From the NCBI GenBank assembly GCA_012931725.1, contig WHSA01000196.1, positions 32,745 through 96,744 on the forward strand: a stretch of DNA of 64,000 nucleotides. Reading direction: 5' to 3'. Under the pieces are notes generated by a model that worked only from the letters and a program-made list of their open reading frames with translations, was not told where the DNA came from and did no database searches. The DNA comes from Litsea cubeba. Its lineage: Eukaryota > Streptophyta > Magnoliopsida > Laurales > Lauraceae. The position numbers and the translations under genes were made by a program. Of this stretch, positions 10,553 through 20,600 are shown piece after piece (position 1 is the first letter of the stretch; each line of letters opens with the position of its first letter).

Positions 10553-10674
10553 GCAAGGAGGAGGTTGGATCTCTTGCTCTTATTACTTTCTTTTGCAATA
10601 ATCTCAAGAGGGCTTCAAGACCAAAAGCTTTTCTTCTTCAAGATCTTCAAGACTTTTCTTCTTCTTCTCCATCA

Positions 10675-13600
10675 ATGGCTTCAGGTAAGTTCTTCTTTTT
10701 CAAGAAAACTCCATTGTAGGAAAAAAAGTTCTTTCTTTTTTGTTTCTTTCTTTTCTTTTCTTCTTTTTTTTTTTTTACGTGTTTGCCTCCTTTTTTTTTT
10801 TTCACACGTTTTTTTTTTTTTTTTTTTTGCTTTCTTTTCTTTTTTTTTTTTCATGTTTGTTTTTGTTTTTTTTTTTTTTTGTGTGGGCCGTACGGACAGA
10901 TCCGTACGGATCTGGCCGTACGGCCACGTGGCCTGTGGGCCACGGCCTGTGGGCCAGCCCGTTTTTTTTCTTCTTTTTTTTTTCTTTCCCTCCCCTTTTT
11001 TTTTTGAGAGAGTTTCGTTTCCTTTTTTGTTTTCTTTCTCCTCCCTTTTTTTTTTAGAGAAAGTTTCTTTTCTTTTCTCTTCTTTCTTTTTTTTTGTTTG
11101 CTCATCATGATAATGCATTTTTTTTTCCGCAAATCTAGATGTTCATGCATGCCTTTAATTTGTAAATTAAATTTGTAGCATGATGTGATTGCATACCTGA
11201 AAGTTTTTGCAAATTTGGGAACTTGGAGCTCGCAGTGATGTTGAGCCCTTCCTGATTTTGCGGAGACTTTTAGGTTTCGAAAGTTTGGAGTTTCGGAGCT
11301 CGCAGCGATGTTGAGCCCATCTTCAAGCTTTCTATTTCTTTCGGGATAGTTCCTTTTCTTCGGAATTGCCCCGTCATCATGTCAAAATTTCGCCAGATTT
11401 TTTTTAGCGAGATTCTGTCATTTTGATGTTTGATCTTTTTCTTTTCCATCCTTTTCAGGTGGTTCCTCCAGAGCGAACAAGGGTAAAGAGCCTGCTACAA
11501 GCGTACCTCGTCGATCTTCTAGATCCTCTAATCCGGCCGTTCAGCAGGCTTTCGAGAAGGTCCAGTATGTTGAGAGAAATCTGGAAGAGTGCGACTCCCT
11601 CAATAGAGATGAGATGAGGCAGCGACTGATCACTCTCAAGGGAGAGGAATTCTATAAGATCATGGTAAGCAGTCGTCCATGGGTGATGGAAGATCAGAGC
11701 ATTTTGCCCAAGCCTACCTTCTTCTTTGGTGATGCAGTCCCTGATGACATTACATACCAGAGGAGATCTTTTCAGTTTTCCTTCACAGCAGATGGTGAGA
11801 AGAAGACTGTTACTACCCGGTCGATGTTTGATCGCACCGTCTCGATTCTGAGCCTTGCCCCCACGTGCCCTAAGAGGGAAGATCCTCCAAGTTGGGTGAG
11901 AAGGACAAATGTAATCAAGACCGGGGTTTTTGTTGGCGGTTCTCCTGGATATACGGAGAGGTCGCCTGTTGACATGGACTTGTTGATGCCATCAAGCGGC
12001 TACCAGGGCTCTGATTATCCGTCGGTCGATTTGAGACCGGTGGGCCTTGGTATTTTCAGCGGTGACGGCAGCAATTGGATCAAGCCTTTTCGACTTCGAG
12101 GTCGTTTCAATGCTGACTCCGAGTGGAAGTCGTGGACTGATCGCGTCCTGCTGATTGGTGGCGCCGTTTTGAAGGAAGCCGGGATTTTTGATGCGGTCCG
12201 TGCCTTTAGGGAGACCGTGATCTTTTCCGATGAGGCCTTCATGGCTATGCTGGAGTCATTTCTCCCACAAACCAATACCTTCGTTGTGACGAATGGTGAG
12301 ATTGGTTTTTTCTTTGAAGGAGCTGAGCGCTATTACCGGATTGCCCATCCTCGGCAAACTCTATGAGGAGTTTATGCCGATTGACAGCGTCCTCGAGGGG
12401 CAGTCTGAGGAGTTCAGGCTTTTATACTTTCAGCTCGTCGCCTTCTATGATTTTTTGAAGGAGAAGGGGGGTTCGAAAGTTAGATCCAGCAGTTGGAAGA
12501 GTTTTTGCTCTTCATTCCCCAACTTTTTTGATAGTAGGGAGCCTTCTGATAGCATGACCCAGGAAGCTGGAGCTCAGGATCCAAGTTCAAAGAAGATCTT
12601 GGCCATGCAAGAAGAGCTGAGAGATTTCAGTGCAAGTACAAACGCCATATGTCCTGACATTGCACTGCGGAGAGATCTCGCTGTTTACCTCACTTATTGG
12701 CTTGGTGAGGCTATTTTTGCTGGAGGAGATGGAACGCACATCAGGCCGCATTGTATTTTCCCGGCTTGTCAGATGGCGTTTGGAGAGCAGGTTGCTTTGG
12801 TGCCAGCTCTTTACTCCTACCTGTGTACCGAACTGCAGGCTGCTGCTTTTCTAGTTCCGCTTGGGCTTCCCATGAATAGGGTATTTTCAGCCCATATCTT
12901 TTATTCGTGGTATGTATACCACTGTCCTGGCTTCCATCGGCTGGGTGCTGCACAGGATGATGATCCTCTGATGATTCGACTGGCTAAGGGCAAAGCCGTG
13001 TCCGAATCACTTTTGTTTGCCCGTATGAGGATCCGACGGTTCAGGGACGTCGAGATGGGGCAATCTTCAGTAAAGCTTTCTCCGGAGTTGCGGAAGAAGG
13101 CTTTTGATTTTGGTGCCTCCCGAGACTCTACCAGGGCGGGGTTGGGAAGGCATTATTCCTTGACAAATGCAGAGAGAGAGTGGCTTTTCAGCATACGTGT
13201 CGGCACGATGGTGTACCGTAGACATCTTTTCGTCGACATCCAGCCGTATGTACCCTCTCGCTTTGCTTTGCAGCTTGGCTTTTCTCAAGGCGTTGTTGGA
13301 GCGCCTTCAAGCATGGTGAAGCGCTTTGGAGGCTTACAGGATGGGAGAAATGCATGGGCTTTTTATAGTGCTGAAGACACTACAGCCATGATTTCTTATC
13401 CTGTGCTGCTGACTTCTCGGACTGCCGGCTTTGCGAAGTGGTTCGCGGAGAGCTTTTCGGCATATCGGGGGCTTTCCAAGAAGGAGCTTGATGTGAAGCT
13501 GGCATCTGGAAAGGGCCTTGGAAAGTCGGATGGCATCCGGCGAGAGGAAGTTTGGGCCTTCCTTTCTGGAGAGAAGCACAAGATAGGCTTTCTCGGTGAC

Positions 13601-15370
13601 CAGGGCGTCATCGGTTCTGAAGCTGTTCGAGAAATGCCTGACGAGGCTTTGGAGCAGCTAGAACAGAGGAAGCCGAACTTGGCGCTTGGATGCAGGTGGC
13701 ACAGAGGCAAGCTTCCGTGGAGTCTACTGGCAAGAGCAGACCATCCAGTGATGAGTCAAGTGGGAAACCTGACTCTGACGGCGGGGCAGGTTCCTCTAAG
13801 AAGCGAGCCCGCAGAAGTAAGAGGAGGAGGAGTCATCATAGTAGCAAGGGGCAGCATGAGGACTCTCCTAACTTGGAAGTTCCTCTTACTATCAATGAGG
13901 ATGTGCCAGTGGATGCTGACGAGCCTCCGGAGAAGAGAAGCCGAGAAGAAGAGACCGTCGGTGAAGGTATGATTCTTCCTTTTTCTCTTTCCATTTCTTT
14001 TCATGGGATTTTTCCATGTTATGATTTGCTTCTTGTTTCTGCTTTTCTTCTTTTTTTTTTTTTAGCAGAGGAAGACTTGGTGATGCCTGAGGTCCCAACC
14101 GATGAGGTGGTGATGGATCCTATTGAGGCACCTGAAGAAGAACCGAGGGACTCTGGAGTAAATCCAGAATCTCCAATTGGTACGACTTCTTTTGCTCTTT
14201 TTTTTTTTGTTTGTGACTTGGCTTGCTAACACATTTTTTTTGTTGCCAGCTGACTTGCCACAGGGTTCTGATGACTTTGAACCATCGATGGACGCAAATG
14301 TTGATGATGCTTTCGATGAGTTCATGGAGGAAGAAAGTGTTCCGCCAGTCGTCGAAGAAGGTATTTTGTAGTTATAACTCTGATAATGATTTTCAAACAG
14401 GGTCATATTCATACCTTTTTGTGTTTCCTTTGCAGGTTTTGAAGTGGCAGAGGAGGATCCGTTGCTTCCAGAGCAAGAGATGCCAGAGGTTGATCCAGAG
14501 GTAGAGATTCCTGGGACCAGCTCTGACAATGTTGAGGAGATTCCTCGCGCTGAGATTCCTTCCCGAGCAGGAGCAGCCTCAGCTGGAAAGAGCTTTTTTG
14601 TTACTCTTTCAACAGATGATGACATGAGTAGCCGACCAACGGAGTTGGGCGAATCCTCAGCTGGGCCATCTCTTCTTTTTGCGAAGAAGGTGGTGGTGCG
14701 AGTTGTGAGCTCTTGGATTGAGACTCTCTTTTCTGGGCACTTGGAAGTCGGATTTGGCATGATCCAGCATGTGCAGGAGATTCTCAGCGATGCTGAAGAG
14801 GCTGGTCTGGATGTCACAGGTGCCAGGGCGATCGTTGATAGGATCATTGCACTGGGTGACAAGTGGTTTGAGACCGTGAGTTTGGCTGATGACCAGTTCT
14901 TCAAGGAGATGTTCCTGGACCCTGCTGATAAGGCTAAGTCTGACCTGGATGAGGCTACAGAAAGCAGGAAGCTGGCAGTCCGAAAGAGGAACTTAGAAGA
15001 GATAGCCATCATCAAGCTGACACATGACCTCAACATCCTTGACAGGGAGGTCGATGAGGCCAGGAAACGTCTTGAGCATTTGCAGGCACAAGTCGCTGCC
15101 AAGTGGACTGCCATAATAGAAGCTCGCGACAGGGAGAGTGCCCTGATTCACCAGGTTGCAGATGCCGAACGGGTTCTCAAAAGGAAGTCTGATGAGGATG
15201 AACAATGGCAAACTGCTCGAGGTAAGCTTCCTGGTGTGAGAGAAGGGGTACAGCCCACTCCAGCATCTCATGGCAAGTTCCTGAAGAAGCGTGCCTTGGA
15301 ATCCTTGACAGCTGAGGCTAAAAGTCTGCTTGGGGAGCTGAACTCTTGGCTGGAGACCATTTTTGATTGA
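10675..15370 (+). CDS. Antisense cargo gene: plant mobile domain protein, five exons, two frameshifts
   Basis: Exons inferred from splice sites and open frames: 10675-10684 (ATG GCT TCA G, donor GTAAGT), 11459-13966, 14066-14179, 14250-14360 and 14436-15370 (TGA). Exon 2 encodes a basic, Ser-rich start and then a plant mobile domain (PMD, aminotransferase-like), seen in segments such as RVLLIGGAVLKEAGIFDAV, FLPQTNTFVVTNGEIGF and KELSAITGLPILG. A Lys/Arg-rich stretch (KKRARRSKRRR) resembling a nuclear signal follows. The later exons give an acidic linker and a coiled coil (about 14985-15200). PMD proteins related to MAIN/MAIL1 act in silencing; PMDs are known in Gypsy and Mutator elements. Exon 2 has one extra T at 12306-12311 and a shift back near 13680-13690, so the net frame is restored but 1.38 kb is read in another frame. 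The gene opposes gag-pol in its element. Confidence 0.8.
10685..11458 (+). other. Intron 1 of the cargo gene, poly-T with a GC-rich palindrome cluster
   Basis: Starts GTAAGT and ends TTTTCAG. Most of it is poly-T. A GC-rich block at 10883-10965 contains several exact palindromes, including GATCCGTACGGATC and GGCCGTACGGCC, followed by 'cacgtggcctgtgggccac'. A shortened version is in the G+ copy at 46055-46110. Apparent Phe-rich or Lys-rich proteins in this interval are artefacts. Confidence 0.65.
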
Positions 15371-15389
15371 GCTCCTGTATACAGAAACC

Positions 15390-15545
15390 ATCCTTCTTTC
15401 TTTTTTTTTGGTACCACTTGTATTTTTTGGTACTTATTTTTTGTAGTGCTTGTGAACACTTTCTTTTTTTTGGTACCACATGTATTTTTTTGGTACTCTT
15501 TTCTTTTTTTTGTTATGTAGTGCTTGTGAACACTTTCTTTTTTTT
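15390..15545. repeat. Short direct repeats after the cargo gene
   Basis: Alternating 'tttggtaccacttgtattt' and 'gtagtgcttgtgaacactt' units between T runs. Counterpart in G+ at 44455-44640. Confidence 0.65.
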
Positions 15546-15548
15546 TTT

Positions 15549-15815
15549 GTTATCCCTACGCTCACTTTAATCTTTTTGTGATAAAAGTAATTGCTAAATG
15601 GGATGCTCTCTTTTTTTTTTGTTATCCCTACGCTCACTTGAATCTTTTTGTGATAAAAGTAATTGCTAAATGGGATTGATTTTTTTTTGTTATCCCTACG
15701 CTCACTTGAATCTTTTTGTGATAAAAGTAATTGCTAAATGGGATTGATTTTTTTTTTGTTATCCCTACGCTCACTTGAATCTTTTTGTGATAAAAGTAAT
15801 TGCTAAATGGGATTT
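15549..15815. repeat. Tandem repeat of about 70 bp, four copies
   Basis: Each unit reads 'gttatccctacgctcacttg' followed by 'aatctttttgtgataaaagt' and 'aattgctaaatgggattgat'. G+ has two copies in reverse orientation (44320-44455). Confidence 0.85.
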
Positions 15816-15859
15816 GATCAAAAGGTTGTCATTTTGTGAAAATCTTTTGTCAAGTGATT

Positions 15860-16080
15860 GTTTTGGCATAAAAGCCAGGTTTTTTGTTTGTGGCATGGAA
15901 GCCAATTTTGGCATGAGAGCCAGCTTTTTTTTTTTTTTTGTGGCATTGATAGCCGAGTTTTTTGAAATCCAAGTTTTTTTTTTTGTGTGGCATTGATAGC
16001 CGGTTTTGTTTTTGGTGGCATTGATAGCCGGTTTGTGGCATTTATAGCCTGTTTTGATGGCATTTATAGCCGGTTTGGTT
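15860..16080. repeat. 'GGCATTTATAGCCGG' short-unit array
   Basis: About ten degenerate copies of an 18-25 bp unit (forms 'ggcattgatagccggttt' and 'ggcatggaagccaattttg'). The counterpart in G+ is 44003-44277. The unit closely resembles the array inside U5 of the LTRs of the same family (for example 7368-7420). Confidence 0.75.
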
Positions 16081-16084
16081 TTCA

Positions 16085-16385
16085 AAAATGCAAGTATCGA
16101 CTAAAAGTCGCCTCCCTGCTGAATGTTCTTGCAAGTATCGATGGAATGTCGCATCCTTGCTCATTCGGTTATGAGTATCGATGGAATGTCGCATCCTCGC
16201 GGATTTGGGTGCAAGTATCGATGGAATGTCGCATCCTTGCTTTTCAAAAATTTTGGTTTTGCGGGTACTGACTTGATGTCGTTTCCCCACGATTTTTGAA
16301 ATTTGTGGTTTTCTCGAACCTTTGGGTTATGGATATCAACTGAAATGTTGCGTCTCCATGGTTTTTTAGGTTTCTTTTTTTTTTT
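16085..16385. repeat. 3' tandem array of G-, left part
   Basis: Degenerate copies of a 50-60 bp unit with core 'agtatcgatggaatgtcgca', 'tcctcgcggatttgggtgca'. Copia-1 interrupts the array at 16386; it resumes at 23737 with 'atatcaactgaaatgttgca', also present at 16332 before the break. The uninterrupted array is seen in G+ at 43466-43995. Confidence 0.8.
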
Positions 16386-17398
16386 AGGCTACGTCCACGG
16401 TTCAAAGACTGTCCGAACACCAATCCGGGACAGATCTGAATCTTATTTAGTCGCACCAACGACAAAGAGCACCAACCCTTAGTTTCAGATAGCACCAACT
16501 ATCTAGGAAGCACCGACTCCCTTTACAATTTATCTGCACCGACAGATAGGATCACCAAACCCTAAACACCAAGCACCAACTTGATGTAAAAACAGAATGG
16601 AAGATTAATTCTGTCTACAGCCCTTCCCCTCTACAATTCTCTCTCTCTCAATCCCTTACAAATTGAAATCTAAAGCATAAAAGAGAGACTTAACTCATGG
16701 ACGAATCACCATCTTCTAGAGCATAATCTCGTCCACAATTGCTGTAGAAAACGTCTGATAATGCAGCAACACAGCAACACAGCACCAGCACTCTTCTTCT
16801 CTCCAAAACTCTCTCTATTTTCTCTCTAAAACTCTTCTCTTCTGGTGTATCTTTAGAACGACCCATACATGCCTTTTTATAGGTTTTAATAACCCTTAAT
16901 TGTATTCAAAACGGGCTACAATTCGTTTAGAAAGAGTCCCAAACAAAATAGATAAGTGTGCTGAATTTTCGTGCAAAACTTCTAATTCTGCGCAACTCTG
17001 GTTCCCGTGCTCGGTCGACATCCTGGCTTGCTCGGTCGACCGAAGACACTGACTGGAAAACAGACAATTTCGAGCTCGGTCGACATCCTGGAGTCCCGGT
17101 CGACCGAAGACACACTGTGTCACGAAAATAACTGAGAGGTGCCTGAAACTGTTTTCTGCAGGTTTCTTCTTGCTCGGTCGACCGCATGGGGTTCCCGGTC
17201 GACCGCGTGCTCTGCATCAGGAATTCTTAATTCCTGACTGTTTCAATTCTGTTTCTCCTTTTCAAGCTCTATCAACACCAGCTTATTATCATCATGTTTG
17301 TGACAATGTGTTGACAATAATTCCAACTCAAATCAATACTTGAGATACTATCTTCTTCAATTCTTCAAAGACTACTCAAGTCATCTCAAATTCCAACA
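16386..17398 (-). repeat. Copia-1 3' LTR, truncated by 123 bp
   Basis: Matches 22724-23736. The plus-strand start (first 123 bp of the other LTR) is absent and replaced by 'ggtttctttttttttttagg' of the G- array. The lost part is the U5 end in sense. U5 of a new copy is copied from the 5' LTR, so this loss need not block replication. TATA-like 'cctataaaaaggcat' is at about 16870-16884 (minus strand). Confidence 0.9.
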
Positions 17399-17412
17399 AT
17401 CTCCCCCTTTGG
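17399..17412 (-). other. Polypurine tract of copia-1
   Basis: In sense CCAAAGGGGGAGAT directly before the TGTTGGAATTTGAG start of the LTR. A similar tract (AAAGGGGGAGAGATG) lies further inside at about 17590-17604. Confidence 0.8.
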
Positions 17413-17686
17413 AATTGTTGGCAACACTATTGGAACTTCAACACTTTCAACTCCAGCTTGCAGCTCTTCCAAGTTCTTTTCAACACTCACTTGAAACCAA
17501 TTCTTAAATTCTGAAATAACAACTATGCACTGTCAACAATCTCTCCCTAGCTTTCATAGCATAACATCTCTCCTTGCTATCATAGCATAACATCTCTCCC
17601 CCTTTGACAACAAGTCCAAGGGGACCAAACCGAGGAGCGAATAGGATATTCAATGAATGCATTGCTCCCCCTTTCAAGCACAACTC
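17413..17686 (-). other. Copia-1 3' untranslated region
   Basis: Between the gag-pol stop and the polypurine tract. Holds repeated 'cataacatctctcc' units and a second purine-rich tract. No frame of interest. Confidence 0.6.
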
Positions 17687-20600
17687 CTACGGTTTAGGAG
17701 AGTGAGTAACTCCTAACTTTTTCCGGAGATACTCGAAGACTTCCTTTGGCAGAGGTTTCGTGAAAATATCAGCCACTTGCTCAGTTGTTGGAACATATTC
17801 CAACTTGACCTCTCCATCAGCAACTTTATCTTTAAGAAAATGATAACGAATTGCTACATGCTTTGTTCGAGAGTGCTGAACAGGATTCTTAGATATATGA
17901 ATTGCACTCGTGTTGTCACATAGGATCGGCGTAGGATCCGTTGTAGGAACTCCTAGATCAGAGAGCATTTGCCGCATCCATAACACTTGCGTACAACAAG
18001 TTGCCGCTGCAATATATTCCGCTTCCGCTGTCGAAAGGGATACAGAGTCTTGCTTCTTACTATGCCAAGCAACTAATCTTTCTCCAAGATAAAATGCGCC
18101 GCCGCTAGTACTCTTGCGATCATCTACGCATCCAGCCCAATCGGCATCAGAATATGCAACTAGAGTGAAGGATTTGCCTTTGGGATACCAGATACCAAGC
18201 TCCATAGTACCTTTCAGATATCGAAAGATTCGTTTCACTGCTGTAAGGTGCGTTTCAGTTGGTGCTGCTTGAAAACGTGCAACCATACATACTGCTTGTA
18301 GAAGATCTGGTCTTGTAGCAGTTAAGTAGAGCAAGCTTCCTATCATAGAGCGATAGGTGGTATGATCAACGGATGAGGCCTTATCATCTTTGCTAAGCTT
18401 CGTGTTCGTTGACATTGGTGTGCTCACTGGCTTGCTGTCTTCCATATTAAATCGCTTCAGCATTTCCTTGATGTATTTCATCTGTGATATGAAGATACCA
18501 TGTTTCAGCTGCTGAACTTGTAAACCAAGAAAGAACTTTAGTTCTCCAAGCATTGACATCTCAAATTCTTTCTTCATCTCTTCAGCAAAATTCCTGCACA
18601 TCTCCTCATCATTGCCACCAAAGATTATGTCATCAACATAAACAATGACAACCAGCTGTTTGCTTAACTCAGTTTTGACATACAGATTGCTATCAACCAT
18701 TCCTTTTCCAAAACCGATCTTGCGTAGATAGAGATCCAGCCTTGCATACCATGCCCTTGGCGCTTGTTTCAGTCCATAAAGAGCCTTTTTCAATTTGCAC
18801 ACTAGATCTGAATTTTTGCTGATGAGAAAACCATCAGGTTGCTCAATGTAGACTTTTTCTTCAAGTAAACCATTCAAGAAAGCTGACTTTACGTCCATCT
18901 GAAATACCTTGAAGGTTTTGTATGCTGCCAATGCAAGAAACATTCGAATAGCTTCCAGACGAGCCACCGGTGCAAAGGTCTCTTCAAAATCTATGCCTTC
19001 AATTTGAGCATAGCCTTTACAAACCAACCTTGCTTTGTTTCTAATGACTTGACCATCTTCATTCAGCTTATTCCGAAAGACCCATTTGGTACCAATAACA
19101 TTCTTATCAGTAGGTCGAGGAACAAGTTCCCATGTGGAGTTCTTCTCAATTTGCTCCAACTCCTCATGCATAGATTTCAACCAACTTTCATCGAGACTGG
19201 CTTCAGCCACAGTCTTGGGTTCAATGGTGGACACAAGTGAGTAATTGCTAACTACACTTTGTCTAGTTTGAACGCCTGCCTTATGATCTCCAATGATTTG
19301 ATCCTTAGGGTGTTGCTCTACCCAAGTGCTGTGCTTCTTAGGTGTAGTGTCTTCTGAGTTATCCTTTGATTTCTCAGAATCATTAGATTCAGCCATCTCA
19401 TCATCAATCTCACTCGAGTCCTCATAAACTGGAATGTCATTATGATTTGCATTCTTTGGTTCAATATTCTCATCTATTCTCACATCAGCACTTTCTATGA
19501 TTTTTCTGGTTCTTTTGTTAAGACACCTATATGCCTTGCTAGTAGAGGAGTAACCCAGAAATATACCTTCGTCAGCTCTTTCTTCAAATTTGCCCGGATT
19601 TTGTTCGAGCCGCTTGATGTAACACTTGCTGCCGAAGACTTTGAAGTGCTTGACTGTTGCTTTTCTTCCAAACCATAGCTCATAGGGAGTTTTGTCTTCA
19701 TGTGGCCTGATCAAGCATCGGTTTTGAATGTATACAGCCGTATGAATTGCCTCTTTCCAATACTTGTCAGCCATCTTGCTTTCACTTAGCATCGTACGAG
19801 CCATCTCTTGTACGGTGCGATTCTTCCGTTCCACAACTCCATTTTGCTGTGGAGTTCTAGGGGCTGAGTACTGTCTTTGAATGCCATGATGTTCACAATA
19901 TTTAGTGAACTCTTCAGATGTGAACTCGCCTCCACGATCAGACCTTAAAATCTTGATACGTTTTTCCAATTGATTTTCAACCTGTGCTTTAAACACTTTA
20001 AAACGATCAAGTGCTTGATGCTTATGCTTAAGAAACAATACCCATGTCATACGAGTATAATCATCAATGCATAACATGAAATACTTATCTCCATTGGTGC
20101 TTTGAGTTCGCATCGGTCCACAGAGATCAGTGTGCACTAGCTCAAGAGGTTTCTTGGAATGATGCTCCTTTGACTTGAACATAACCCTCGTTTGCTTTCC
20201 CTTTTGGCAAGAGTCGCAAATGGGATTGGAAGGCTTTTCAACTTTAGACATGCCTCTTACAGCCTTTGAATTGCAAATCTTTGACATGTTATCAAAGCTT
20301 AGATGCCCAAGGCGTTTGTGCCACAACCAACTTTCCTCTGTCCGACTCATCAAGCAGGTCTTTTCAGCTCCATCTGACAGTGTATAGAGATTTCCAGCAG
20401 TTCTTGATCCAGTTGCCACTGTTTTGCCGTTGCTACTCTTCTTGATGGCGAACCCATTCTTTGTGAAGATAACTTCATGACCCTTGTCACAGATCTGGCT
20501 CACACTAAGCAGGTTGTGTCTCAATCCAGACACATATAAGACTTCTTCCGATCTGATCTTGTTTGCCATAAGCTGAATAACACCTTTTCCGCATATTTTG

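Noticed and set aside
10681..11150. Long Phe-rich and Lys-rich frames on both strands
   Set aside because: They are translations of poly-T/poly-A inside intron 1 of the cargo gene and have no domain content.
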